The notes: generated from the sequence alone by a model not told the origin. Positions 28,469-39,040 are shown, counted from the stretch's first letter. The stretch is DNA of 64,000 bases from Undibacterium sp. 5I1 (GCF_034314085.1 NZ_JAVIWI010000001.1:3410001-3474000), one strand, 5' to 3'. Numbers and translations: made by a program.

Positions 28469-28684
28469 TTATTTCGGTGGTCTCAAAGGATGGAGTAACT
28501 GACGCAGGTTGTTGTGATCCAGCTCGTACATCAAGGCGATCAGCGATCCCAACTCCCCTTTCGGAAACCCTTCGCGGGCAAACCAGCCCAAATAGTGTCC
28601 GGGCAGATCAGCCAGAACGCGACCCTTATATTTACCGTAAGGCATCGTGCGTGTGACGAGCAGTTGCAAATCTTCTGGACGCAT
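28469..28684 (-). CDS. DUF3820 family protein
   Basis: 71 aa starting MRPEDLQLL. The sequence MPYGKYKGRVLADLPGHYLGWFAREGFPKGELGSLIALMYEL is the DUF3820 signature (sometimes called a quorum-sensing-regulated virulence factor). The ATG follows the stop of the GNAT gene by one base, so translation is likely coupled. A longer frame to 28891 exists but would run through the GNAT gene. Confidence 0.85.
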   Translation of the reverse strand: MRPEDLQLLVTRTMPYGKYKGRVLADLPGHYLGWFAREGFPKGELGSLIALMYELDHNNLRQLLHPLRPPK

Positions 28685-28685
28685 A

Positions 28686-29198
28686 CTACGACTTCGCCTT
28701 CTGCTCAAATTGATACAAGGTACAGTGCATCTCATCAATCCATTCCCGATGCACCGAGAACGCACCGTGGGTGTAATCGGCGATAAACTTTTTCCAGAAT
28801 AAAGCCGCAGGACGATTGTCATCAATATGAAAAATCTGCCAGCGTCCGACAAACCGTGGCAATAACAAACCAAGCGCTTGCTTCGCAACACCTTTACCGC
28901 GAAAACGCCGGGTCACAAAAAAATACCCCATATTGTGATCAAGCTCCGGATAATTAACTTCATCATCCACGGTGACAAAACCAGCCACCTCGCCGTCTAC
29001 CTTGATGATGAATCCTTGAGTAGTCGGCCGCGCCCAATACGTCGCTTTAGGACGGATCGTAAATAAGCCGTTTTGCCCCAATGACAAAGCGGGTGACAAA
29101 GGCAGCCACTCGCTGAAGTCATAGCTATAAAACTGCATCATATTTTCGATGCTGAGGTAGTCGGACGGTTGAGCCAGATGGAGTTCAATTATTGGCAT
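28686..29198 (-). CDS. GNAT family N-acetyltransferase
   Basis: 170-aa acetyl-CoA-dependent transferase. The acetyl-CoA site is RRFRGKGVAKQALGLLL, preceded by strand 4 (MGYFFVTRRF) as in GNAT folds; GFIIKVDGEVAGFVTVDDEV is the strand 2-3 hairpin. Substrate unknown. It forms a two-gene operon with the DUF3820 gene. A start at 29198 has no strong ribosome site. Confidence 0.88.
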   Translation of the reverse strand: MPIIELHLAQPSDYLSIENMMQFYSYDFSEWLPLSPALSLGQNGLFTIRPKATYWARPTTQGFIIKVDGEVAGFVTVDDEVNYPELDHNMGYFFVTRRFRGKGVAKQALGLLLPRFVGRWQIFHIDDNRPAALFWKKFIADYTHGAFSVHREWIDEMHCTLYQFEQKAKS

Positions 29199-29545
29199 GC
29201 TACCCCTGCTATTTTGTTTAACTAATTAGTTCTTGGATTATTACCGGACACTGATAGTGAAACAAGTACTTTTGCAGCCATGTTCTAGCGCACTGAAGAT
29301 CAAACGCTTTTCCCTCACTCAATTTATACTCTCACTATGTATATTTTAATCGTCCATGTAATTGTTGGACAATAAGCGGTTTTTACAACAAATAACGGGG
29401 AGTATATTGTAAGGAATAAAAACTTTCACTTCATTTGCGCTGTTATAAGGGCACCCCGCTGATGCCCCAGATTAGCTGCTTAAAACCATCGCCTGATGCT
29501 ATGATTTATATCCCACCACACCCTACTTTCATAGAAAAGAACCTC
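29199..29545. other. Intergenic region with repeat copy D
   Basis: 347 bp between divergent genes; copy D of the 84-85 bp element occupies 29324-29408. No other structure is clear. Confidence 0.6.
29324..29408 (+). repeat. 84-85 bp dispersed element, copy D
   Basis: TTATACT-CTCACTA-TGTATAT keeps five central pairs of the first hairpin; ATCGTCCA and TTGGACAAT make the second; it ends GGGGAGTATATT. It lies 137 bp upstream of the M3 peptidase start. Confidence 0.88.
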
Positions 29546-31771
29546 ATGTCCAAATCTCTGTTCATGTTGCTCTGCTCCAGCCTGGCGATCCATACCAGCA
29601 TGGCAGCAGATACGCCACCAACCCAGTCATCCGCATCTGCCTCAACACCTTCCACCTCAGCTGCGGATACAAAAACACTGTCATCCGGAGGTAGCACTTT
29701 GGCGCTTACCAGCGATGCCAATAATCCTTTTTTAGCCGCCAGTACGCTGGCGTATGAATTACCGGCTTTCGACAAAATAAAAAATGAGCATTACGCTCCT
29801 GCTTTTACCGAAGGCATGCTGCAACATACAGCTGAGATCAATGCAATTACGAACAATTCTGCCAAGCCGACGTTTGAGAATACCGTAGTTGCGATGGAAC
29901 GTGCCGGCCAGACTCTGAAGCGCGTCTCCACCGTATTCTTCAGTATGGCGGGTGCCAATACTAACCCGACGATTGAAGCCTTATCGCGTGAGCTGGCTCC
30001 TAAGCTGGCGGCACATCGTGATGCGATTACCTTAAATGCCAAATTATTCCAGCGCATCAATGAAGTGTACGAGCAGCGTGCTCAACTCGCCCTGGACCCT
30101 GAATCGCGTCGCTTGCTGGAACGCTATTACACCGATTTTGTACGTGCTGGCGCTAAGTTGTCAGATGCCGACAAAGTCAAACTCAAATCACTGAATGCTC
30201 AACTGGCAAGTCTGGGCACGACCTTTAGCCAAAACGTGTTGAAAGAAACCAATGCGTCTGCTGTACTGGTAGATACCAAAGCAGAACTCAAAGGTTTAAG
30301 CGATAACGAGATCGCCAGTGCTGCCAGTGCGGCAAAAGCACGTGGTCTGGAAGGCAAATATCTGATTCCGTTAATGAACACGACTGGTCAGCCCTATGAA
30401 GCCAATCTGGTGAATCGTGCTATCCGCAAACGCCTGTATGACGCCTCGATCGAGCGTGGCAATCATGGCGGTGAATTTGATAATCGTCAGGTGGCGATTG
30501 ATCTGGCGAAGTTACGTGCTGAACGCGCGCAGTTGTTAGGTTACCCAAATCATGCCGCGTATCAGTTGGAAGATGAGACCGCTAAAACTACGGATGCCGT
30601 GAATAAAATGCTGGGTGAATTGTCACCAGCCGCAGTCGCGAATGCAAAGAAAGAAGCCGCAGAAATGCAAAAGCTGATCGATGCTAAAAAAGGCGGCTTC
30701 AAACTTGCCGCATGGGATTGGGCGTTTTATAGCGAACAAGTGCGCAAAGCAAAATACAGTTTTGATGATAGCCAATTGCGCCCTTATTTTGAGCTGAGCA
30801 ATGTGCTGGAAAATGGCGTGTTTTTTGCAGCGACCAAACTCTATGGCATTACCTTTAAAGAACGCAAAGACCTGCCGGTGTACAACCCGACAGTGCGCGT
30901 GTTTGAAGTATTTGATGCGGATGGCAAACCGATGGCGCTGTTTTTATCCGACATGTATGCTCGTGACAACAAGCGTGGTGGTGCATGGATGAATGCGTAT
31001 GTCGAGCAATCTGGTTTATTCGGAACGCTACCGGTCGTTGCCAATCATCTCAACATCCCGCAACCACCAGCAGGTCAGCCGACTTTGTTGACTTATGACG
31101 AAGTACGCACGGCCTTCCATGAGTTTGGTCACGCTTTGCATGGCATGTTCTCCAACGTGCGTTATCCGCGCTTTTCAGGCACCAGCGTACCGCGAGATTT
31201 TGTCGAGTATCCATCCCAGGTGAATGAGATGTGGGCAGTCTGGCCAGAGGTTTTGAAAAACTATGCGCACCACTACAAAACTGGGGAAGAAATGCCACCA
31301 GAGTTGTTGGCGAAATTGAGTGCTACCGCCAAGTTTAATCAAGGCTTTACCACCACGGAATACATCGCGGCGTCCTTACTTGATCAACGCTGGCACCAAC
31401 TGACGCCAGCGCAGGTGCCGACTGATGCGCTCGCATTTGAGGCGGCTGCGCTGAAGCAAGCTGGCGTTGATTTTGCACCAGTACCGCCACGTTATCGCAG
31501 CACCTACTTCTCGCATATTTTTGCCGGCGGCTATTCAGCTGGTTATTACGCCTATCTTTGGAGTGAAGTGCTGGACGCTGATACAGTGGAATGGTTTAAA
31601 GAAAACGGCGGCCTGACGCGCAAAAACGGTGACTGGTTCCGTCAACAACTGCTGTCACGCGGTGGTAGTGTAGATGCGCTGGATTCTTTCCGTAGCTTCC
31701 GCGGAAGGGATGCCAAGATAGATCCTTTACTGATCCGTCGTGGCTTGAAGGCTGAAGCTGGTAGTAAATAA
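29546..31771 (+). CDS. Periplasmic M3 family peptidase (dipeptidyl carboxypeptidase type)
   Basis: 741 aa from the ATG at 29546, which opens a signal peptide (MSKSLFMLLCSSLAIHTSMAAD); longer frames to 29435 lack this. A Ser/Thr/Ala-rich linker (about 22-60) precedes the M3 fold. The zinc motif HEFGH is at residues 525-529, with the downstream Glu expected in SQVNEMW. The family cuts short peptides; close relatives are Dcp and oligopeptidase A, and Dcp in some species is exported, so export is consistent. A terminator follows at 31957. Confidence 0.92.
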   Translation: MSKSLFMLLCSSLAIHTSMAADTPPTQSSASASTPSTSAADTKTLSSGGSTLALTSDANNPFLAASTLAYELPAFDKIKNEHYAPAFTEGMLQHTAEINAITNNSAKPTFENTVVAMERAGQTLKRVSTVFFSMAGANTNPTIEALSRELAPKLAAHRDAITLNAKLFQRINEVYEQRAQLALDPESRRLLERYYTDFVRAGAKLSDADKVKLKSLNAQLASLGTTFSQNVLKETNASAVLVDTKAELKGLSDNEIASAASAAKARGLEGKYLIPLMNTTGQPYEANLVNRAIRKRLYDASIERGNHGGEFDNRQVAIDLAKLRAERAQLLGYPNHAAYQLEDETAKTTDAVNKMLGELSPAAVANAKKEAAEMQKLIDAKKGGFKLAAWDWAFYSEQVRKAKYSFDDSQLRPYFELSNVLENGVFFAATKLYGITFKERKDLPVYNPTVRVFEVFDADGKPMALFLSDMYARDNKRGGAWMNAYVEQSGLFGTLPVVANHLNIPQPPAGQPTLLTYDEVRTAFHEFGHALHGMFSNVRYPRFSGTSVPRDFVEYPSQVNEMWAVWPEVLKNYAHHYKTGEEMPPELLAKLSATAKFNQGFTTTEYIAASLLDQRWHQLTPAQVPTDALAFEAAALKQAGVDFAPVPPRYRSTYFSHIFAGGYSAGYYAYLWSEVLDADTVEWFKENGGLTRKNGDWFRQQLLSRGGSVDALDSFRSFRGRDAKIDPLLIRRGLKAEAGSK

Positions 31772-31956
31772 AGCTTCATTGAGAACTTTACCGAGAACTT
31801 AACTGCAAACTTAGCTACGATTTAGCGACAAACTCAGCTGCAGATTTTTTGTAGTTTGAGTTCTGGTTCTGATTCAAATTGAAGCAAGATGGGATTACTC
31901 ATTGTTCGGGCAATCCCCACTAGAACTAAACCTCGGACACATACGAGCTGGAGCAA

Positions 31957-31988
31957 TAAAAAAGGGAGCCAATGGCTCCCTTTTTTAT
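31957..31988 (+). terminator. Terminator of the M3 peptidase gene
   Basis: AAAAGGGAGCC (31960-31970) pairs with GGCTCCCTTTTTT around an AAT loop, then T-run. The A-run gives a T-run on the minus strand too. Confidence 0.9.
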
Positions 31989-32033
31989 GTTCAAACCTAC
32001 TTTAGACTGACTTAAAGTATCGCAACGAATGCT

Positions 32034-32118
32034 AAATACTCCCACATAGTATTTTAAGAGCGTCCAGAAGAAACTTGGACAATCGGGCTATTTAGCATAA
32101 AAACTAGGGGAGTATATG
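32034..32118 (+). repeat. 84-85 bp dispersed element, copy E (compensatory change)
   Basis: First hairpin is AAATACT-CCCACAT-AGTATTT: the second base pair has changed T to A on the left and A to T on the right, keeping the stem perfect. GTCCA/TGGAC is kept; end is GGGGAGTATAT. The 3-prime end did not follow the change. Confidence 0.88.
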
Positions 32119-32191
32119 CTGCACTCGATATATAAAACAAATATCAAGCGAGCCACTTCTAGCTTATCTAGTGCTTAAATTTATCTTAGAC

Positions 32192-32539
32192 TTATTCCAA
32201 TTTCCAAACAAAATCTACCTTAGTCCAAACCTGATCTGGCTTACCGTCTTTGGTACCTGGTTTGAATTTACATTGGCTCAGCGCGGACAAAGCAGCTTTA
32301 TCCAAACTCTTGGAACCGCTAGATTTTTCTACTTTTGATTCACTGACTTTACCATCCACAGCGACCAAAAATCCCATAGATACGGTGCCTGTTTCTTCAT
32401 TCATCAAGGCAGCTTTTGGGTACTTTGGTGGATCGCAGGATTTGTTATCAATGGTTGGCGTTACATCTGCTGCAATAGCAGAACTAGCAACCGCTGCAAG
32501 TAGAACAGCGCTGGCAATGGCGGATAAACGTGCGTTCAT
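32192..32539 (-). CDS. Small TonB-like C-terminal domain protein
   Basis: 115 aa from the ATG at 32539 (AAGAG 8 nt upstream); in-frame ATG at 32554 is another option. A signal peptide (about 1-24, SSAIAA) is followed by a TonB C-terminal-type domain: CDPPKYPKAALMNEETGTVSMGFLVAVDGKV...LDKAALSALSQCKFKP. It has no N-terminal membrane anchor or Pro-rich rod, so it cannot energise receptors itself. The two Cys at each end may form a disulfide. Confidence 0.82.
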   Translation of the reverse strand: MNARLSAIASAVLLAAVASSAIAADVTPTIDNKSCDPPKYPKAALMNEETGTVSMGFLVAVDGKVSESKVEKSSGSKSLDKAALSALSQCKFKPGTKDGKPDQVWTKVDFVWKLE

Positions 32540-32695
32540 AAACAGACTCTTCATTGTCAAAGTAAGATAAAAATTGTGCCACAAATAGTGTTATACGTCT
32601 CTAGCCAACAAGTTGCAAAGTTTGGCCAGATAAGAACTGATCAGCAAAACTATTAAAAGCTACGACCGCAACTACAGTCGCGGTCGCAGCTTAGA

Positions 32696-34477
32696 TTAGA
32701 ACTCTTCCCACTCGTCCGCACTCGCTGGGCTGCTACGCTGCGCTGCGTTGCTGCTGGCGCTGGTTTTGCTGGCGCTGCTGGTTGCTGCGCGCTTTGCCGT
32801 TGCTCTGGCAGAAGGTAAGGCTTTGACCATTGTTTTTGGTTTGGCTTTGATTGGTGAAACCTCGACCTTGCGAACTGGTGCTGGTACTTTAACAAAAGAT
32901 TGTTCTAGCGCATTGAGTTTAAAGATGCTGACGACTTTTGCCAACTCTGCGGCTTGATCTTGCAGACTTTGCGCAGCAGCGGCGGCTTCTTCTACCAACG
33001 CGGCATTTTGTTGAGTCATGCTGTCCATCTCGATGATGGCGTGATTAACTTGCTCGATACCGACGCTTTGCTCTTGGCTGGCAGCACTGATTTCAGCAAT
33101 GATGTAAGTTACGTGTTTCACGCTGGAGACGACTTCATCAATCGTGACACCCGCTTGCCCAACCAACTTACTACCGATTTCAACCTGCTCTACCGAGTTG
33201 CCAATCAGCGTTTTGATCTCTTTTGCAGCAGCAGCGCTGCGTTGTGCCAGGTTACGTACCTCTGCTGCAACGACGGCAAAGCCACGACCTTGTTCACCTG
33301 CACGTGCTGCTTCGACTGCTGCGTTCAAAGCCAAAATATTGGTCTGAAAAGCAATACCGTCGATGACGCTAATGATGTCAAAAATCTTTTTAGCGGAATC
33401 GCTGATTGATCCCATCGTATCAACCACCTGCGAAACCACAACACCGCCCTGACGTGCAACTTCCGATGCGGAGACCGCTAATTGATTCGCCTCACGCGCA
33501 TTGTCTGCATTTTGCTTAACGGTGGTGGTCAACTCTTTCATTGACGAGGTAGTTTTTTCCAGAGAACTGGCTTGCTGTTCAGTGCGGGAAGACAAGTCAA
33601 GATTGCCGCTGGCGATTTCGCTGGAAGCGGTGGCGATCGTATCGGTACCGGTACGGACCTGACCAACAATGTTAACCAGGCTGTCACGCATGGTTTTCAT
33701 TTCTGCGATCAGGCTGGTGGTGTCACTGCTATGGTTTTCAATCTCAACAGCCAAATCACCAGCGGCAATGCGGCTGGCGATATGTGCCGCATAATCAGGC
33801 TCACCACCCAATTGTTTGAGCAAACTGCGAGTGATCACAACACCGGCAAAAATCCCCGCCAGCAGTGCCAGGCCACCCAATGCAAGCATCAAGTTACGCG
33901 CAGCGGCAAAAGCAGACTGCGCATCTTGGGCGACTTGCACATTCAATTTATCTTCTAATACAACCAGCTCATCCAAAGCGTCTAACCACTTCTTCTGTAC
34001 TGGACGAATTTTTTTGATCAGGGTAACGGTAGCTACCTCTGCATTGTTTGCCATACCCAATTCTTGGGCTTTAGCAGGCAATGCGGCAGAAGCGTTTTCT
34101 TGCTCCTTGAGTTTAGCCAGCATGGCTTTCTCTTCTGGCGTGGTGGAGGACTCTGCACCAAACATCGAAGCAAGCTTAGCTTCAGCTTCGGTGTATTTTT
34201 TAGACTGTTCTGCGATCTTGGCAATTTCTGGTGCCATATCATCAGCGTCGTTGAGCAAGGTCAAATTGCGCAGCGAGACCATGCGGTCATACACAATCGC
34301 CCGCATGTCGATGATCAGACGCGACTCGACGTTGTTGACGTTGACGATTTTTTCCAACCGGCTCTGGATTTGTGACATCCGGGTAATGCCAAGCGCGGTG
34401 ATCGCAATCAGCAGGGCAAGCACTAATGCAAAACCCAGTCCCAAACGTTTACCAACCTTCATTTTTGTGAAGTTCAT
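32696..34477 (-). CDS. Methyl-accepting chemotaxis protein with CheR-docking tail
   Basis: 593 aa with classic topology: TM1 about residues 12-32, a four-helix-bundle periplasmic sensor (about 33-190), TM2 about 190-212, HAMP (with [19 protein letters not shown]), and a signalling hairpin with tip [20 protein letters not shown]. The last five residues EWEEF resemble the NWETF-type pentapeptide that binds CheR/CheB. It ends with an Ala/Ser/Lys-rich linker before the tail. A hairpin (CGACCGCAAC-type, 32661-32690) lies downstream. Confidence 0.93.
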   Translation of the reverse strand: MNFTKMKVGKRLGLGFALVLALLIAITALGITRMSQIQSRLEKIVNVNNVESRLIIDMRAIVYDRMVSLRNLTLLNDADDMAPEIAKIAEQSKKYTEAEAKLASMFGAESSTTPEEKAMLAKLKEQENASAALPAKAQELGMANNAEVATVTLIKKIRPVQKKWLDALDELVVLEDKLNVQVAQDAQSAFAAARNLMLALGGLALLAGIFAGVVITRSLLKQLGGEPDYAAHIASRIAAGDLAVEIENHSSDTTSLIAEMKTMRDSLVNIVGQVRTGTDTIATASSEIASGNLDLSSRTEQQASSLEKTTSSMKELTTTVKQNADNAREANQLAVSASEVARQGGVVVSQVVDTMGSISDSAKKIFDIISVIDGIAFQTNILALNAAVEAARAGEQGRGFAVVAAEVRNLAQRSAAAAKEIKTLIGNSVEQVEIGSKLVGQAGVTIDEVVSSVKHVTYIIAEISAASQEQSVGIEQVNHAIIEMDSMTQQNAALVEEAAAAAQSLQDQAAELAKVVSIFKLNALEQSFVKVPAPVRKVEVSPIKAKPKTMVKALPSARATAKRAATSSASKTSASSNAAQRSSPASADEWEEF

Positions 34478-35057
34478 ATTTCTGTCTGATTGAAGTAAGG
34501 AATTAAAAATCCACCTACTGGTTTAACAACTAGCTTGCTTTTTTCATTGCATAGCCGATTATAAAAACGAGAAGTGGTCATACAGCTTTTAATGCAAATG
34601 CGCGTTTTTAGTGCGTAGTACGTGATTAGTTTATGAATCAATTTTTTACAAGCAAGCATTGCGCCAAGCAAGAAAATTAAGCATATAGGGGGAAGAATAT
34701 ACGCTATTTTTTCCGTGTGGCAAGGTTTTTTCTGTAACTCGAATACATCTTTAAACTAGCATTTTTGACAATAAGATCAGAAAGTATTTCTATTTATTTA
34801 TGTCATTAATGTGTCTTATTTTTAAGCAATTGAACTAATTACAGCGATTGAACAATACTACAAAATTTTCTTCGCTACGATTGATAATTTCTGCTGAAAT
34901 GCTTGACGATTGATATTGCGCATCATCATTCTAGTATGGCAATTTAGTGCTTGAGTGATAATCTGTAACAAGAGAAAAAGCTACTTATCTATGTGCCATT
35001 CTGTGCCAAATTTGACAGCGAAGCAACAGTCCTCAAAAAATACTTGCCGGAGCATTC
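34478..35057. other. Intergenic region, AT-rich
   Basis: 580 bp between divergent genes, strongly AT-rich. No ORF or hairpin I would defend; it should hold promoters for both the chemoreceptor and xdhA. Confidence 0.5.
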
Positions 35058-36575
35058 ATGTCTGACCCCATTCGTTTCTACTATCGCGGCAAACAGCATC
35101 ACATCACGGATGCATCCCCGACTCAAACTTTGCTGCAATATCTGCGTGAAGATTTGCATTGCACCGGCACCAAAGAAGGTTGCGCAGAAGGTGATTGCGG
35201 CGCATGTACGGTAGTGATTGGCGAACTGACACAAGATCCATCAAAGCGGGATGAACTACAGATGAAGTCGGTCAACGCTTGTCTGCAATTTTTACCGACA
35301 CTGGACGGCAAAGCGGTTTTTACAGTTGAAGATTTAAAGACCGGCAATCAACTTCATCCCGTACAACAAGCAATGGTGGAATGTCATGGCGCGCAATGCG
35401 GCTTCTGCACGCCTGGTTTTGTGATGTCCTTATGGGATTTGTATTTGAAACAGACCGATAGCGACCTTCCGCTGCAACGCAAGCAAATTGACGAGGCCTT
35501 GTCCGGCAATCTGTGCCGCTGCACTGGCTATCGTCCGATTATCGATGCGGCACATAAGATGTGTGCCCTACCTAAGCAATCGTTCGATCAAGCCAATTTA
35601 ATATCGGTATTGCGCAGCATGCAACGATCAGATTCGTTAGCCTATACACATCAAGGCCAACGCTTTGATGCACCGCGGACACTAGCAGAGCTGGCTAAGT
35701 TACGAGCCGCAAAACCAACTGCCTGTCTGCTGGCAGGTGCTACCGATGTCGGGCTGTGGGTGACCAAGCAATTGCGGGATCTGGGCGATATTATTTATCT
35801 CGGACAGGTCGCAGAACTTCATCAACTGTCTGTCGATACGGACATGCTGCATATCGGCGCCAGCGTGAGCCTGGATGATGCTTACCGTGCGGTCTGCCAG
35901 CATTATCCGCAACTTAATGACTTATGGCAGCGCTTTGCCTCATTGCCCATACGTTATGTTGGCACCTTGGGCGGCAACGTGGCCAACGGCTCGCCGATTG
36001 GGGATTCTATGCCCTGGCTGATCGCGCTGGGGGCGCAAGTCGTGCTGTATAGCGTGCATGGAGAGCGCACGCTAGCATTAGAAAATTTTTATCTGGCGTA
36101 TCAGAAAAAAGATCTGCTGCCGGAAGAAATCGTCGCTGCGGTCAAGATCCCATTACCGTTACCGGTGGCACTCTCAACATCAAAGCGAATTTTCCGCACC
36201 TATAAATTAGCAAAGCGTTTTGATCAGGATATTTCTGCTGTATGCGCCGCATTCTCTGCGCAATTGGATGGCGACCAGCTAAGTCAGGTACGTATTGCCT
36301 TTGGCGGCATGGCAGCAACGCCAAAACGCGCAACTCATGCCGAAGCTGCTATGGAAAATCAGCCTTGGAATCAAGCTACAGTAGAAGCAGCCATGGCGGC
36401 GCTGGCGCTAGACTATGTGCCAATCTCCGACATGCGTGCCTCCGCCGCATATCGTATGAAAACAGCGCAGAATTTGCTGCGTCGCTTCTGGCTGGAAACC
36501 CGCACTGACGCTCCCTTGCCGGTCAATGCACTGGATGTCTTTGCGGCAAATACGCTGGAAGGAGCGTCAGCATGA
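35058..36575 (+). CDS. xdhA: Xanthine dehydrogenase small subunit (FeS/FAD)
   Basis: 505 aa. The plant-type [2Fe-2S] ligands are Cys42, 47, 50 and 75; the second cluster uses Cys114, 117, 153 and 155. An FAD-binding domain follows (about 190-370, with LAGATDVGLWV and GTLGGNVANGSPIGD) and a CO-dehydrogenase-type C-terminal domain. It passes electrons from the molybdenum site to FAD and NAD+. GGAG lies 6 nt upstream of ATG 35058. The next gene overlaps by 4 bp (ATGA). Confidence 0.97.
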   Translation: MSDPIRFYYRGKQHHITDASPTQTLLQYLREDLHCTGTKEGCAEGDCGACTVVIGELTQDPSKRDELQMKSVNACLQFLPTLDGKAVFTVEDLKTGNQLHPVQQAMVECHGAQCGFCTPGFVMSLWDLYLKQTDSDLPLQRKQIDEALSGNLCRCTGYRPIIDAAHKMCALPKQSFDQANLISVLRSMQRSDSLAYTHQGQRFDAPRTLAELAKLRAAKPTACLLAGATDVGLWVTKQLRDLGDIIYLGQVAELHQLSVDTDMLHIGASVSLDDAYRAVCQHYPQLNDLWQRFASLPIRYVGTLGGNVANGSPIGDSMPWLIALGAQVVLYSVHGERTLALENFYLAYQKKDLLPEEIVAAVKIPLPLPVALSTSKRIFRTYKLAKRFDQDISAVCAAFSAQLDGDQLSQVRIAFGGMAATPKRATHAEAAMENQPWNQATVEAAMAALALDYVPISDMRASAAYRMKTAQNLLRRFWLETRTDAPLPVNALDVFAANTLEGASA

Positions 36576-38929
36576 AGCACGAAACGCAAATCCCTCCGTG
36601 GGCAGAAGTCGGTCGGGCTCATCCGCATGAATCGGCGATTTTGCATGTCTGCGGTACTGCAACGTATACCGATGATATTCCCGAATTGCGTGGCACCTTG
36701 CATGCCGGCCTAGGACTTTCGCAACGAGCCCATGCGAAGCTAATCAGCATCAACTTGGATGCCGTGAAAGCGGCTGAAGGCGTCGTTGCTGCCTATGTGG
36801 CCAGCGATTTTCCTGGCACCAACGACTGCGGCCCAATTCTGCATGACGATCCGATTTTGGCGGATGGCGCAGTCGAATATGTAGGCCAACCGATCTTTGT
36901 GGTCGTCGCCAGCAGCCATGATCTGGCGCGCAGAGCCGCGCGGAAAGCGCAGATCGTATACGAAGATTTGCCAGCGATTTTGACGCCGCAAGCGGCCAGA
37001 GAGGCGCAATCCTTTGTATTGCCACCGATGGCTTTACGCCGTGGTGATGCGCATCAAGCCTTGCTGAGTGCTCCATATAAAGTGCAGGGACAATTACAGG
37101 TCGGCGGACAAGAACAGTTTTATCTGGAAGGTCAAATTGCCTATGCGCTGCCAAAAGAAGATCAGAGCATGCACGTATACTGCTCCACTCAACATCCGAG
37201 CGAGATGCAACATGTGGTAGCACATGCGCTAGCGATTTCTGCGCATCAAGTACAAGTTGAATGTCGCCGCATGGGCGGCGGTTTTGGCGGTAAAGAGTCG
37301 CAATCCGCATTGTGGGCCGCCTGCGCTGCTTTGTGTGCCATGCAGTTGCAACGTCCGGTCAAATTGCGGGCTGATCGTGATGACGATATGATGGTGACCG
37401 GCAAACGCCACGAGTTTTATTACGAGTACGAAGTCGGCTACGATGCACACGGATTAATTCTGGCAGCCAAAATCGAGATGGTCTTACGAGCAGGTTTTTC
37501 TGCCGACTTATCTGGTCCAGTCGCAACCCGAGCGGTCTGTCATTTCGACAATACCTATTATTTGTCGGATGTCGAAATCATGGCGCTCTGCGGCAAAACG
37601 AATACTCAGTCGAATACGGCGTTCCGGGGTTTTGGCGGCCCGCAAGGTGCGTTGGCTATCGAATATGTCATCGACGACATCGCCCGTAACCTGGGTAAAG
37701 ATGCGCTGGATATTCGCAAGCTCAACTTCTATGGTCGCAACGATACCGAAGGTCGCAATGTGACCCATTATGGACAAAAAATTGTCGATAACATTATTCA
37801 CGAACTGGTTGCCGAGTTGGAAACAACGAGTGACTATCAACAGCGCCGTGCTGCGGTACAAGCATTCAATCGCTCCAGTCCGATACTCAAAAAAGGCTTG
37901 GCACTGACGCCACACAAATTCGGTATCGCCTTCAATGTTACGCATCTCAATCAGGCAGGCGCCTTGGTGCATGTGTACACCGATGGCACCATTCTGGTCA
38001 ATCACGGCGGTACCGAGATGGGACAGGGTTTACATACCAAAGTAGCGCAAGTAGTGGCGCATGAATTGGGCGTGCCGCTATCGATGGTCAAAGTCACTGC
38101 AACCGATACCAGCAAAATCGCGAATACTTCTGCCACTGCCGCATCAACCGGTGCCGATCTGAACGGCAAAGCAGCACAAGACGCAGCACGCCAGATACGC
38201 GAGCGCCTGACGGTCTTCGCCATCAGCAAATTCGGGTCGTTGGAAAGTGCCGGATCAACTCAATTGCCGGCTGAATCGCCAGTTCAATTGCCAGTATTGT
38301 TTTCTGCGGGACAGGTGACTTGCAATGGCACCAGCGTGAGCTTTGCAGAGTTAGTGCAACAAGCTTATCTGGCGCGGGTGCAATTGTGGTCGGACGGTTT
38401 CTACGCGACACCGCATTTGCAATGGGATGGAAAAACCATGACTGGCAATCCCTTCTCTTATTACGCCTACGGTGCGGCGGTGTCTGAAGTCGTGATTGAC
38501 ACCTTGACTGGCGAGTGGAAATTGCTACGCGCCGATCTGTTATACGACGCCGGCAATTCTCTCAATCCGGCGATCGATATCGGTCAGGTAGAAGGTGCAT
38601 TCATCCAGGGTATGGGCTGGCTGACCACGGAAGAATTATGCTGGGATGCCAAAGGTAAACTGACCACGCATGCACCGTCGACGTATAAGATTCCGGCGAT
38701 CTCGGATTGTCCTGAGGATTTTCGCGTGGCGCTGTATAAAAACCAAAACGTGGCGGACAGTATCCATCGTTCCAAAGCCACTGGCGAGCCGCCGTTATTG
38801 CTACCGTTCTCTGTATTCTTCGCGATCCGCGACGCCATCGCCAGTGTCGCCGATTACCAGCGCAATCCACCATTGCAGGCACCAGCAACGAGCGAGGCAA
38901 TTTTAAGAGCGGTGGAGGCTATTAGCTGA
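36572..38929 (+). CDS. xdhB: Xanthine dehydrogenase large subunit (molybdopterin)
   Basis: 785-aa molybdenum-binding subunit. FGGKESQSA and RGFGGPQG are Moco-pocket signatures, and the catalytic Glu is Glu739 in KATGEPPLLLP. It converts hypoxanthine to xanthine and to urate with XdhA. No xdhC maturation gene follows; a strong hairpin terminator closes the operon at 38976. Partner genes of purine catabolism are absent here. Confidence 0.97.
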   Translation: MKHETQIPPWAEVGRAHPHESAILHVCGTATYTDDIPELRGTLHAGLGLSQRAHAKLISINLDAVKAAEGVVAAYVASDFPGTNDCGPILHDDPILADGAVEYVGQPIFVVVASSHDLARRAARKAQIVYEDLPAILTPQAAREAQSFVLPPMALRRGDAHQALLSAPYKVQGQLQVGGQEQFYLEGQIAYALPKEDQSMHVYCSTQHPSEMQHVVAHALAISAHQVQVECRRMGGGFGGKESQSALWAACAALCAMQLQRPVKLRADRDDDMMVTGKRHEFYYEYEVGYDAHGLILAAKIEMVLRAGFSADLSGPVATRAVCHFDNTYYLSDVEIMALCGKTNTQSNTAFRGFGGPQGALAIEYVIDDIARNLGKDALDIRKLNFYGRNDTEGRNVTHYGQKIVDNIIHELVAELETTSDYQQRRAAVQAFNRSSPILKKGLALTPHKFGIAFNVTHLNQAGALVHVYTDGTILVNHGGTEMGQGLHTKVAQVVAHELGVPLSMVKVTATDTSKIANTSATAASTGADLNGKAAQDAARQIRERLTVFAISKFGSLESAGSTQLPAESPVQLPVLFSAGQVTCNGTSVSFAELVQQAYLARVQLWSDGFYATPHLQWDGKTMTGNPFSYYAYGAAVSEVVIDTLTGEWKLLRADLLYDAGNSLNPAIDIGQVEGAFIQGMGWLTTEELCWDAKGKLTTHAPSTYKIPAISDCPEDFRVALYKNQNVADSIHRSKATGEPPLLLPFSVFFAIRDAIASVADYQRNPPLQAPATSEAILRAVEAIS

Positions 38930-38975
38930 TATTGGTTAATACTCGTTGAGATGAATAGACATTAGAATTGGACAT

Positions 38976-39040
38976 CCAATCATTCTGTGCCTCCCAGCCC
39001 GATTTTGGCCTGGAAGGCGCAGAATGATTGGACATTTTTT
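38976..39040 (+). terminator. Long terminator hairpin after xdhB
   Basis: A near-perfect 20-plus bp stem: CCAATCATTCTGTGCC (38976-38991) and onward with the complement ending GCAGAATGATTGG (39019-39031), then ACATTTTTT. Very long for a plain terminator. Confidence 0.85.

Larger units (their letters stand above)
31772..32191. other. Intergenic region with terminator and repeat copy E
   Basis: 420 bp between convergent genes. A terminator (31957-31988) and repeat copy E (32034-32118) are the only structures I can support. Confidence 0.6.
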
